Assembly: GCF_001625215.2 (NCBI RefSeq)
Contig: NC_030383.2
Location: 54,618,380-54,682,379 of the forward strand
Length of the DNA stretch: 64,000 bases
Reading direction: 5' to 3'
DNA from: Daucus carota subsp. sativus
Taxonomy: Eukaryota; Streptophyta; Magnoliopsida; Apiales; Apiaceae
Position 1 is the stretch's first letter. Every line of letters starts with the position of its first letter. The translations under genes were made by a program, and so were the position numbers. Positions 1 through 11,906 of the stretch are shown piece by piece. The notes beneath the pieces are model-generated. The model ran no database searches. It was not told where the DNA came from and saw nothing but the letters and a program-made list of their open reading frames with translations.

Positions 1-57
1 AGACATTTCAAACTATCAGCTTATCAAATAAGTCACGTTAAGTCATAAATCATATTA

Positions 58-168
58 AGTCATAAACTCAGCCAAACGGGCTCTTAATGTCATAAGTTAT
101 GAGTTTAAAATAAAGTCATAAACTCAGCCAAACGGGCTCTTAATGTCATAAGTTATGAGTTTAAAATA
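58..168. repeat. Tandem duplication, 57-bp unit, two copies
   Basis: The phrase with the core gccaaacgggctcttaatg occurs twice in a row, near 72 and 129, each followed by the same AT-rich stretch. The unit is about 57 bp and the copies are almost identical, so the duplication is recent. No coding potential is seen. The rest of 1-1100 is AT-rich and featureless; the short open frame at 853-1047 starts on TTG and resembles nothing. Confidence 0.7.
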
Positions 169-1099
169 ACTGTTTGGGTAATTTTAATTTATTAATGACT
201 TATGACTTATTAAAAATATAATAATAATAATAAAGTGATTTATGGGTAACTTATAACTTACAGATATTTTTATCGAAAACAAGTTAAAAAAAACTAGTCA
301 CTAAAAAAGGTAACTCAAACTAATATCTGACTTTAAGTCTGTTTTTAGCTTGTTCTTAATTTTTAGCCGACTTTGACTTATTACATAAACAGATATTTTT
401 CGGTTTAAAGTCAGAAATATCTTAAAATCCGGGCTTTTAGCATATAGCTCTAGGTTTATAAGAAGATTGTCATTTTTTCTCGTTTAAAAGTCGTTAAGTA
501 ATTTCTTATTTTAAATTAAAAATTATATTTTTTCATAAAAAATTTATTTAAAAAACAGTTCGGGAAAAAAAGTTGGTGTGAATTTTTTTTACAATTTTTT
601 TTTATCTTATAAAACTTAATATTCCCTTCGTTTTAATTACATAGGGCCAGTTTTATCTTTTTTGTCAAATTTATCCAATTTCGGCTTAATTTCACAAATT
701 AATTTAATATAATTTTAGGAATGTGAAATATATAATTATTTAAAAGTAAATTGTGTACATTTTTTAATAATATATCTTACAATATTTCAGTTATATAAAA
801 TATTAGTTTTACTCGACTTCGAGAGCATGGAATCAGAATTTCACTCAACATTGTGAATTTATTTGTTCGTCTTATTCGCCTTTCCTATTCTCCATCTCTA
901 ACTTTATTTATTACTGTGATGTGTCATTTGTGTAAGCATGTGTTCAAGAGACATGTTTGTGATCCTAGTTTGAGAAAAAGTTACAGTAAAACTTATTATT
1001 TTATATATGAATTTAGTTTTTTATCATCAAGAAAAATGTATAATTAAGTGTCGTTGGGTCTAGAAAAAGAGTGAATTATTAGGAGAAGCATCATTCTCC

Positions 1100-3210
1100 T
1101 TGTAACATCCCGACTTTTCGGAATATTAAAAAGCTAATTTCACAACACAAATAATACCATTACTTAAATCAAAATCCTCAAATAATATATAATTCAAAGC
1201 AGCGGTCTAACCCAATAATCAAAAGTCATTAACATAGAGACGCAGCTCCAAAAATCCAAAACCAATATCTAATAAACTCATCAAATTATTCTAAATAAAC
1301 AAAAAGTCTTTATTCACTAATGCAAATAATCACGAAGCATTAAATCCAAAAGTCCTCAATCTTATTCTCAAAATTCTTCCACATGATAGAACCTGAAATA
1401 TAGAAAAACGAATGAGCTACACAGCCCAGCAAGTAACAATCTGACTCACAGTTAATTTTCGAAATCAGTGGGCGTTTTTATAAAACATTGTTCCTCAAAA
1501 CAATTATAACTTTAAAACACTTGTAAAAACAAATCCAACCCACAGTTTATATTTTAAAACCAATCAGAATATAAAAGAGAAGCAAAAACAGAAACAAAAA
1601 CCTTATCAATACCACAGTCTTGCTCTACGGCCACACTTACCCAGTGACCGGGATCTTATTGTTATTCTTTTGCCACACTTACCCAGTGACCGGGATCTAA
1701 AGTTCAATAATCACGCGCCCTTAGCAGGTATCTAAAGTTGCACACTTGTGCGCCTACTAAGGGTATCTAAGGCTAGTTCCGGAACTATAGCGTAAATTAC
1801 GAACGGGTTCGAAACGTAGAGACTGGGTCTTCAAAGATTCTCATATCTTATATCTTGTAAACTTCGAAACAAAATTCTTATTCTTATATCTTAACAAAAA
1901 TCAGAAATTTGCGAAATCAAAATATCCTTTCAAAAATAAAAGCAAGTCAAAAGGTACTTACCTCAAAGTCGACACTTAAAATCCGAAATTAATAACACGA
2001 ACAAAGCCTATACATTTAATTAATAAACAAAACATAATTAACATGTAGCTTAAACGATCAAGAGCAAGGCACATAACAAGTCTTAACAAAATACAAACTT
2101 TAACAACTAATAACAATTAACACAATTTCATTTATCGAATAAGATAAATAACATGCATGCTGTTACAAATCTCAATATTAACCAAAGATAGCTTCTGAAT
2201 ATGAGAAAATAGTCAACTGGAGAATTAAAGTACATTCAACAAGGATTCCAAAATGACCAGATTCATAATAAACGGACAGATAACGAATTAGTTGTGAATT
2301 TTAGAAGTTCAAGTAACAGAGCAGAATTTAACTCAGGACCAGTTAACATTCAAAGCAGATTTTGACGCAGAAAACAAACTGATCTCAATTAGACTATAAC
2401 TAACCACTTAAAGAGAATTCCTAGAGGTTTCAGAATTGGTAAAGATCACAATTTTATGGCAAATAACGAGGGAGATATGAATTTTTAAACACGGGACAAC
2501 TCAGCAGAAAAGTATAAACAACCCTGAATCTTTGTAAATCAGTTTAGACAATTAAATTAATTTAAACAACAAATGGGTATGACTGATAACTAAAGATTAT
2601 ATCTCAAGATTTTCAGATTGGTATCACGAGTAAATTTTCGACATACGATCAATTTATAGCGAATTTTTGAACATGGGAAAAAAAAGTTTCGCGACTAAGA
2701 ACTGAAAGGTAACAAAGAATGTGATTTTAAGGATAGATACACTGCTAATTTCGAAATAAGTCCTGAGACAAAAGTTGTAGGTATCGAAGAGAGCTTTACA
2801 GAATGTCCAGAATCAACAAAATCCAATCAATTTTCAATTTACTACGATTTTTACAACCCAACTGATTCACAGAAAATACTATATACGAATTTCAGCATAA
2901 ACAATTAAGCAAACAAGATATATCTGCATCAAATACACATGACAAGGAGCAATAAATTAATAACTCAAGTCAACATATACGTGCAAAGATCGAAGAGAAA
3001 TAAAACATACCCGTCCACGTAAATTGTTGTACGACTTATTCGGATTCTAAAGGGGTTCTTATATAGCACATAATACCTAATCGTAAATAGGAAGTTCCAA
3101 ACTTGAGTCACAATTTTCTCCACCTCATAAACCAATTTCCAAATATAAGGTCTTCTCAAGAAGATTTCGATATGGAAAAAAAATAATTCTACGCTTCCTT
3201 CCATTAATAA
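1100..3210. repeat. Non-coding dispersed repeat, possible LTR-retrotransposon remnant
   Basis: The segment opens at about 1101 with tgtaacatcccgac, the kind of TG start seen at plant LTR ends. It contains two copies of a 27-bp GC-richer phrase containing cttacccagtgaccggg (about 1632 and 1671), 41 bp apart, and lacks any long open frame. No matching right end or target-site duplication could be found, so LTR origin is a guess. Base composition differs from the flanks, with many A-rich runs on the + strand. Confidence 0.35.
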
Positions 3211-3459
3211 AGAATCTTCTATACTTTATTATTCAAAATAACTAACACAAAATAAATTCTAGAAACTTCCAATTAATGCTAATATCTAAATATATAAATA
3301 CAAACAATTTAAATCTAATATCTAACTCATAATAACAATACTAATTAAATAGAAATATTTAAATAAATAAATAAAATCACTGGATTTTACACTCCTCTTC
3401 ATCATCAACAGTTTCATCCACATTCTTCTAAAAAATGAGGTCATCATCTAAATAATCAT

Positions 3460-3930
3460 TGTTAGAACTATCAGATTAAAAGGTATCATCAACACTATCT
3501 AAATTCTCTCTTAATTCATCATCCTCGTCAGACTTGTATAAACCCTCTAACTCTTTGACATCTTTTTTTGTTTCTTCTTTACATTGGGTGCTGAAGAGAA
3601 ATTGGTTATTATCAAATTCATATTCTTCTTGAGATGGTTGTCTAAAAAGGGTTGGTTGTCTTCTTCTTGTTTTTTTTTGGGGAAGGGGAGCTCTCGGGGG
3701 TGCTTTATCTAAATTCTCCCTTAATTCATAATCCTCCTCATCCTCGTCAGAGAAGGACTTGTATAAACCCTCTAACTCTCTAACATCTTTTTTTGTTTCT
3801 TCTTCACATTGGGCGCGGAAGAGAAACCGGCTATTATCAAATTCATATTCTTCATGTGATGGTTGTCTAAAAAGGGTTGGTTGCCTTCTCTTTTTTTTTT
3901 TTTTTGGGGGGGGGGGGGGGGGAGCCCCTA
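3460..3930 (-). pseudogene. Duplicated fragment of an acidic coding sequence
   Basis: Read on the minus strand, about 3655-3460 translates as an acidic stretch containing PTLFRQPSQEEYEFDN, then KKDVKELEGLYKSDEDDELR. A second copy at about 3888-3704 gives the same protein with small changes (QPSHEEYEFDN; RELEGLYKSFSDEDEED). The offset between the copies is 208-230 bp, the difference being an insertion of about 22 bp in copy 2. Stops follow within a few dozen codons on both sides, so this looks like a piece of an exon copied twice, not a gene. The parent family was not recognised. Each copy abuts a T/G homopolymer tract; the second has about 18 G at 3904-3922. Confidence 0.45.
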
Positions 3931-6240
3931 TCTAGGCGGTACTTCTAAAAGAGATGGATTATTGATGACACACACATCAACATATCTACCAGCAAGACCA
4001 AAACTGCGGATGCACACATAGATGTAATTTCAATTAAACTAATATGTGATCAAAATCATAAAAATCAAAATAGTCAACATTACCACCTATGTAAGACTTG
4101 TGATTGTTGATGAATTGTCCATCATGTGTAGTTTAATTGTTAAATCTGCATTTTCTGCACATTAATCTCTCGAGCTTAAACCCTAATTAATTTATACTTT
4201 TTTTACGAAAATTAATTTATACTTTAAATAAAGTATAAATTAATTAAAGGTTTATATTTGGGTTTAATAAAGTAAATAACAACAGTTAACATTTAGGGTT
4301 TATATTTGGGTTTTAAAATGATTAATTTATACTTTAAATTAAATTGATGTAAAAATTTTGTAATAATCGCATTTTTTAGTCAGTTTGTTTCAAATCATTA
4401 ACCAGTTTCATTATAATTATATCTCCCATTTATTTATTTTCATCAGTTATTTTCATTATGTACATGCCAGATCACGAAGTTTAGGGCTTTTATGCCCTAA
4501 TCCCTCGAGTCTAAACCCTAACTAATTCGAGACTTTGGCGCCGAAGGCCATAAAGCCGAGCAACTGGTTTAAAAAAGTAAATTAACATTCCTTAAAATTT
4601 AGGGTTTATGTTTGGGTTTTAGAATGATTAATTTATACGTGAAATTAAATGAATAAAGTAAATTAATAGTTGTTAACGTTTTAAAGTTCGTAGTTGAGTT
4701 TTGGAATGATTAATACTTGAAATTAAAAACAAAATAAAAAAAATAAAATAAGAATTATAAGATTATTGTTAAATTAAATTTAAAAGAATAGTTATAATTG
4801 TATCTAAATAGAATAGCAACCAACGTTTTGAAGTATAGCTCTTAATTCACGAAAAAACGCTATTGCCATTCGCGTTCTAGTGTATTAGGAAAATTAGTAC
4901 ACGCCAAGCGAAGTGGCGTTCATTACTAACAAAGCTAAAACGTGTGGCGTTTTTCTTGATTTAAATGGAAAAAATATATATGCCAACGCTACTTAGAGTA
5001 GCGTTTTGGTTAAAAACCGAAACACTACACGACGAGGCGCGACTAAATAGTATTAAGGGTCATATATCCGATATATTAATATTTGGGGCATTAAACCCCC
5101 CCCCCCACCATTTGGATATTTAGGGCCTAACACCTCTTAAATCGCGAGACACAGTTGCAATGGTACTAATTAGTCATAATAAATTGGTATTTAAATGAGT
5201 ATTCAAAGATATAACGATGCTAACCAAAGAGTGCTCATTTAAAACCCGAATCCAAGTTTTAAAATTTTCAACCGGACAATGTTTAAGATTGAAATAACCA
5301 ATGAAATTATGTTTGAAAATTTCAAAATTAACTGTCATTTTAATTTATGCAAGAAAACACAATTTTTCAGAAAATATAAAATTTAGCTGAATTTTTTGAA
5401 TTTTAAAATTAACTAAAAATCCTAAAAATTCGAACTTGATTAAAAAAATATCGAAAAATTATATGTTGCAGAGCAGACACTCAAGAACATGATTTTGATT
5501 TTTGTTTAGCAAAAAACTTACAGTAACCTCTATTGTTTAAATTAAAACCGAGTTAACTCAAGAAAATCAAGGTTCTTAAATCTTGATGAAACTTGGTGAT
5601 GTTGGTATCAAAACAACGGGCTTGAAACGATGAACGAAGCTATGGTTTCAGTTTTTGAAATAATGAAGAAACGTGAGTGAAATCAAAGAAAAATTGACAA
5701 CAGTTCGTTTGTATTAGAATAAGAATGAAGAGTCTAATTAATTGTTTATGTTAACTCCTTAAATCGTTATAATATTAAAATCAACTATAAAATCGGTTTT
5801 ACACTAGTAACTTTTTGTACTAGCGAGTGGAAACGAACACATGACAAAAACGGTACAGTTGATGGACGTCAACAACTTGGAAGGGGCTAACGCACAGCTG
5901 GAGCAAATATTTGACATCGATCACATCTGTTAGTGATTCTCAATTTATTAAAATTTTAAATTTTAATAATTATATAATAAATTATATTGGTGAAGAAACT
6001 TTCTTATATTTTAATAATTTGATTTTTTTTTTTCAATTTACAAAAATAAATTACTAAACACTCGATTGATTTATGAATAAAATTATCCAAACATTTTAAA
6101 TAACTTATTAATAAATTCATTTATAACTCATAATTTTCTTCTTCAATTTAATTAATAAATAATTTTTTAAAATTAATCCAAACAATCCCCGTCCGAATGA
6201 CCCTTCTTTTTATGTAACTTTAAAAAGGAAAATGACCTTT
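3931..6240. other. Gene-free AT-rich intergenic sequence
   Basis: No supported gene was found. The stretch holds short phrases that look telomeric (aaaccctaat near 4187 and 4510, ttagggttta near 4285 and 4600) but never as an array, a C-run at 5096-5106, and several copies of a gcgtt/aacgc motif between 4850 and 5040. Short repeats of ttatactttaaat occur at 4190-4340. This may be decayed transposon sequence. Confidence 0.5.
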
Positions 6241-6289
6241 TTCTGGAGCGTATAAAGACAAGTTATTCGAACTTTGCGTTTAAAAGCTC

Positions 6290-6640
6290 ATCTCTCTCTT
6301 CATCCTTTGACTCCTTGTCAGCTGTCGTGTCTCCCTCACCATCTGTATCTAACTTCTTATCTCCATTCCCAGGTACCCATGTGATTATTTTCTTCAATTC
6401 TGTCTTAATATATCATAATTTCTCAGTTCAGATCTGTATATCTATACTGCTCAATTCAAGATATGCTAAAGTTTTAACGTTTTGATGATTGTTTCATGTA
6501 ATTGAGTTGATTGGGTTATTAAAGTTTTAATCTTTATTGATTCATTTGTTAAAGTTTTGATCTTTTCGGTTTGCAATTTTGTTTTAAGCTTTTAGAGAAG
6601 AATGAGAATTATGTCGATTGTTGGTGAATTTTCAGGCTAA
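6290..6640 (+). other. Probable 5' leader with intron of the LIM gene
   Basis: A pyrimidine-rich stretch with ctcatctctctcttcatcc at 6288-6306 ends in ccattcccag|gtaccc near 6371. An acceptor ttttcag|gct lies near 6634. This is the usual layout of a plant 5'-UTR intron. It is inferred from sequence only. Confidence 0.4.
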
Positions 6641-6712
6641 AATATAGGTGATTTAAGTGGGTGAGTTAAGGTAATTTATAGGGGGAGAACGATCTAAGTG
6701 AAGGCGAAAACG

Positions 6713-9189
6713 ATGTCGTTCACCGGTACACAACAGAAATGCAAGGCTTGTTCGAAAACTGTGTATCCAATGGAGCTGGTGTCTGCTGATGGTATTGATT
6801 TCCATAAGTCTTGTTTCAAGTGCACCCATTGCAAAGGGACTTTGAAGGTAAACAAACAACCATTTCGGCTTGATTTTACAGTATCTCTTTATTGATTATT
6901 GCAGACTGTGATTTTGTTTTTAAGTTGTGTGTTTTTTTTAGCAAATTATTTTGGTATGGGGGGTCGGTAGTTGGTAGACTCTGTACACTTTCTTCATGAT
7001 CTTTTTGTGGAATGCACATAAGAATGTGGAATTTACACGTCACAGCTGTTGATCTTACCATAATAAATTATGATCACAAACTAGATGGAAACACCGGGTG
7101 ATTATGTATGTCCGATGTGATATGTGAATTTCGGTGTCAGATATGAATTTTGAGCTGCATTGAATGTGAAAGCAATGGAAAATTCTTGGTCAAGACTGCT
7201 TCCCTGAATCCCTGATCAGTAAATTGACCTTTTAAATTAATTTTTGAAAAAGCACAACTTCATTGGCTACTAGGTCTTGCATATTATGAAGCATTAGCGG
7301 TTGATGTGATTGTAAAGCATACTCGGGACTGTCAACGAACAACAAAAAACTGGACGTTGGGCTTTAGACAATATGTATTCATTTTTGGTGGAGTTTTAGG
7401 AAAGTTTGTGTACTCATGTAGCTCTGGCCAGTAAAGTCTATTTCTTTTGACATACCTTAAGGCTTGAGGTCAATAACTTATTCTGCCTGCATACTACCTT
7501 TGTTTGTGGGAGCGCCAAAAGGGATTTATTCAACTCGGACCTATATTATATGTTAAGTCATCTTATGAGCTAATCTTATTATTGTTATTACTAAACAGCT
7601 GAGCAACTACTCCTCAATGGAAGGTGTTTTGTACTGCAAGCCACACTTTGAGCAGCTGTACAAGGAATCGGGAAACTTCAACAAGAACTTTCTTTCACGT
7701 ATGCCATTTTATTCTTATGAGTTATATAAACAAATTCATTATCTGTATGTTTTATGTGATGAATATAATTTTGCTGCAGCTGCAAAGTCAGCGGATCAGT
7801 CAACTCCAATGCTGGTAATTTTTTTCTCACAGCTAGCTTATGGTTGAAGTATTTACATTGTTCTGCACCTCATTTAATATCTAATTATCCTGCTATCCAG
7901 ACAAAGTCACCTAGCAAAGCTGCTGGCATGTTTTCTGGCACACAAGATAAATGTGCTACTTGCGGTAAAACAGCTTATCCACTAGAGAAGGTATTCAACT
8001 TATTTACAGAACATAAGATATATTACACTTTGCTGATTAAGTTAAAGTTACTTTTTTCTACTTCTCAAAGGTTGACTGATATCTGCATCTTAGTATGTAT
8101 AGTATTTTGCAATGGCTGGTGCACAGATTCACTTAACCATTTGTAATTTTTTGGGAGTTTTATGCCAAACTTCACTCTAACTTTAACTATATATTTGATT
8201 GTGTGAACTTTTGCAATTTACCAGCTCAAGTGTTAACTAGAAATTACACCTACACTTATATATCCTCTATCTTCATTGTTAGACCTATGCTTATGTATTA
8301 CATCTCAAATTTGGAGAATATATGTATTGATTCCCGTTTTTTGTAAGATTGAGTAGCAAATGTTATTGTGTTATAAAGAAAGCCCATACTCTTGTTCTTG
8401 CTTAAGTTCAAAACTAAAATAGCAAATATGTAGAAAACATGTTTTTTTTAATAAGCAAGAGTTTCTCTGCCTCTTGAAGTTTTGTTTTTTGCAAGCATTT
8501 GTTCCAAATTTCTAGTTATCATTTGATCTTATATGGACATAAGATTCAATTAGAGTAAGACTTCATACAAATATTTAAAAATATTTAAAGTTGAAGTGCT
8601 AGATCTATGAAATGGACCTAAGGGGTGATTGAATTGAGCACATGAACAAAACGTTTGTCAAAAAATATTTCTTGATCTATAAATCGTGCAAATCCGAACA
8701 ATCTATTTGTAGTGTGATCTTATATAGTCATCGTGTTGTTGCAGGGTATTTGTAGTTGTGATCACAATCACTTGCATCTCCCTGCAATATTAGACTCTAT
8801 TGTATTGAAGTGATAGACCTTTTGAAATTTAACTAAGATTTTGATAGTAATTTTATACAAGCGTGGAAGAGAAAATAGTTGCTTTTATTTGTACATCCTA
8901 ATCAGCTATTTAATGATTTGTTGTTTATATTCTTACTCTTATGCATTTGCTAGAAAATTTAGATCTAAAAATTTGCCAGGTGACAGTGGAGAATGAATCC
9001 TATCACAAGACTTGCTTCAAGTGTTGTCATGGTGGATGCTACATAACTCCATCAAATTATGCAGCCCTTGAAGGCAATTTGTACTGCAAACATCATTTTT
9101 CCCAGCTTTTCAAGGAGAAAGGTAGCTACACCCATCTTCTTAAGTCCGCGTCAGTCAGGAGACCAGCAGCCTCCATTCCTGAAGCTTAA
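6713..9189 (+). CDS. WLIM1: Two-LIM-domain actin-bundling protein (WLIM1 type)
   Basis: Five exons: 6713-6847, 7599-7698, 7780-7814, 7901-7990 and 8980-9189, giving 189 residues. LIM domain 1 begins CKACSKTVYPMELV and continues through HKSCFKCTHCKG and LYCKPHFEQLY (residues about 10-65). A linker KSPSKAAGMFSGTQDKC leads to LIM domain 2, from CATCGKTAYPLEK to LYCKHHFSQLF. The tail ends PAASIPEA. All zinc-ligand Cys/His positions appear present. Plant two-LIM proteins of this type bind and bundle actin filaments and also enter the nucleus. The ATG at 6713 was chosen because it opens the conserved MSFTGTQQKC start; an in-frame GTG lies upstream. A 5'-UTR intron is likely (donor near 6372, acceptor near 6633). 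Family assignment is firm; the WLIM1 subclass is judged from the linker and C-terminus. Confidence 0.93.
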
Positions 9190-10070
9190 ATCATGTTTTC
9201 ATTTTTAAATCCATTTCTACTAAGAGGACCTCCAATATTTTTGTGTGTTTTCCCTTTCAATTTTTCTCTTTCAAACTTCACAAGTTGATTGAACTTGAAT
9301 GTTTTCTATAAATGTTTGGTTGGCATCTTTGCCATTGTCATTGTTGCTTAATTAGAATACATGGGGGATACAAGCCCAAAGTTGTATAAAAAACTATTCT
9401 TTGTTTGTATTAGATTTTTGTTGAAGAGGACAAAAAAAAAATCTTTTTGTTTCCATGATCTCAGAGCTCACTCTGTGATATCCAATATTCTCATATTTAT
9501 ATAGGCAAAGTTATGTCTCAAAAATTGGCGTAATTAATTCACTCTCGTCCCAGAAATGGGCTTTCGAGTGAGGTAGAATGTTAGAATTTCATATGATGTG
9601 TAGAATGTTAGAATTTCATATGATGTTGGTAAGCGCTTCTCCCAACCTCTTGAGGTTTTGGAAAAATTGGTTTTCCGGAATGAAACTTCAAACCAGAAGG
9701 GCTGACACAGTGTTACACTTGCACAGTTACACTACAGTTTCATAACTAGCTGTATTTGCAGTATGCAACTTTAAATCGGAAGGCTATAGTATATATTTAT
9801 ATAAGGAATCAGTTGGTGCACACAAGCTAAACAATATAAATTTTGGTGAAAATGCATAGAAATAGAGTAACTGTTTAAGAAACTTTTGATACCTTCAAAC
9901 TTCAAACAGATAAATTACTACCAAATAGCTCTCCAGTTTCAGCACATAACGAAGATAATTCAAGTTCTTAGATTTCACTTTACTAATATATTAGCAACTT
10001 CATATAAGCATCAAGTAATAACTTGAAAATATATAGTTTCCAGAGGATTAATTATATTTCAGCAGGTGTA
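9190..10070. other. LIM 3' region and intergenic spacer
   Basis: No gene is seen. A 27-bp phrase ending in gaatttcatatgatgt is repeated in tandem at about 9573-9625. The first 250 bases are likely the 3' UTR of the LIM gene. Beyond that the sequence is AT-rich. Confidence 0.5.
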
Positions 10071-11492
10071 TTAAGTAGCTAAAGGATTGAGAACTTGTCC
10101 AGTGAAGAGAACTACTCCGGTCACATCTTCTCTAATAAGGAACAAGAAAGGGTGGTCCGCAACAAAGTCCATAAACATCTCAGGGGAAGCACCCCCCATC
10201 ATTACACCAAATGCAGCAGCAGCTTCAGTGCCTTCTTCATTAACTTCGATCAATGATTGATGGAACGTGTTTTTAACATACAACATCTGACCATCAGGAG
10301 ATTCATTCACCATCTCAGTAAAATCACCTGGAGAGAATGGCGAGATCAGCCCTAATCCCTTCAATGCTTCTGACGCTTCAAACCCAAATGATATTTTAAA
10401 TTTGGGAACCTGAACTATGCCAACTAGTTCCTTGTGACTTGTAATGTATCGGTCAAGAAAGCTGGATTGTGACCCGAGTTTTTCCACCAATGTTGGTAGC
10501 CCGTCTTTTGCCTTTGGCAGGAAGATGATCATGGAAAATAGGCGTTGCTTGTCATCTCCTTGTTTATACTGAAGCCTCAACACTTTAAAAGTGTCAAAGA
10601 CACTAATATATTGATCTTTCAATGGGGAGGTTATGAAGGGAACCTGACTAGAGCTACCGTCGAGGAGGTGAAAGTCGGAGTCTTTAGTATCCGACACCTC
10701 GAAAGGACTAAGCCACTCTCCTTTATAATAAACAGCATTAGCAAGAACAAGCCAAGTCAAGTTATCAATTAATCTATCAGGAAAGACATCTTTAATAAGG
10801 CCATGGGTTTCCTTCTCAACCCAAGAGTTCAATAACACGACCACCTCTTCAGGCTGCATAATTTTACAGAAATTAATGTAGTATTATGATTAAGGGTTTG
10901 TCTAAAATCTATGAATTTGGATGGTTTTGATTAATATAATTGTTGTAAATGTAAGCGGCATCATTATTAAAGAAGAGTCTAAGAAGAGTCTAAGCCAATC
11001 AAAACCCTCTAAATTCATAGAGTTTAGTGCCTAGTATGTGTCCATGGGCACAACCATAAAAAAACCGTATGATTAAACAAGTAATTCAACCAAGTAAGTG
11101 ACAATTGACAAACCTTATTCTTAAAATCAACCGCATCAGAAGCAGCTTTGTAAACAGAGTCCACTACCACCACCTTCTTGAAAGGAGACTTAAAAGACAA
11201 AGATTTGTCGATCCAAACACCATTAGCCAAAGACAAGACCGGCCCTCCAGAGGATGATCCATCAGCCAAAACAACATCAATGAGGTACGAAGACAGTTTG
11301 TTAAGTTCTTGAGTAGTTTCAGCTTTGAGGAAAGTAAGAAGCTCGCCAAGGGTTTGGCAATTAAGCTGAGAATAACTTGCATGGAAACAGGGAGACGACA
11401 ACATTTGAATATTTGCCATGGTTTTGCAGAATGTGTTTTGTGAGGACTAAAGAGACATCAGTTAAGTTTCTGATTGATTGTTGAAGCTCCAT
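10071..11492 (-). pseudogene. Serpin (plant serpin-Z type) with frame-broken first exon
   Basis: Exon 2 (10853-10071) is intact and codes for most of a serpin: SWVEKETHGLIK, the LVLANAVYYKG strand, the hinge NEEGTEAAAAFG, a reactive-centre loop and DFVADHPFLFLIRED, ending GQVLNPLAT. Exon 1 (11492-11114) starts MELQQSIRNLTDVSL but changes frame twice. It runs open to a stop at 11363-11361. The expected MQVILSLIA is in a second frame, and from QTLGELLTFLK to DFKNK it is in a third. The pattern fits a one-base loss near 11390 plus loss of about 14 bases near 11358, where plant serpins carry a short glycine-rich turn. Plant serpins are about 390-residue suicide inhibitors of proteases, usually with this single intron. 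As read, the gene cannot make a full-length protein; a sequencing error could explain the first lesion but less easily the second. Confidence 0.8.
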
Positions 11493-11896
11493 GTCTTGTG
11501 TTGAGAACAAATTGTATACCTTGGCAGGATTTATATACGAGGACATGGAATATAAAGAGGCCTAAGCTAAGCATGCATTTGTAAGCTGTAACGTCTGAAC
11601 TTATATGTAAGGTCTATACAGATTCTTCTGTATCTTATTGTAAAATAATCATCCATTGAATCCCCGTCTTTAACTGACAAGACTATCGGGTTTATGATCA
11701 AGAAGAAGCACGTATCATGGGTCAACGATCGGAGGCAAATTCGAGGGAGGTGGGATATTTTTAGCCCTTTATGAAAAAATTAAGATAATCTTAGATAAAA
11801 TTAGAATAAAAAAAGTTGTGATTTTTGGAAAAAAGAAAACCAAATTAGCTGGGCGACTGCAATTGAGATAGTGGTACTGCAAAAATCAATCATCAA
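11493..11896. other. Upstream region of the serpin
   Basis: This is AT-rich spacer before the MULE-like element. No coding sequence is seen. It presumably holds the former serpin promoter on the minus strand, but no clear motif was identified. Confidence 0.4.
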
Positions 11897-11906
11897 TATA
11901 TATATA

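Noticed and set aside
4180..4630. Telomere-like aaaccctaa and ttagggttt phrases
   Set aside because: They are isolated copies, not an array; such phrases also occur as common plant promoter motifs.
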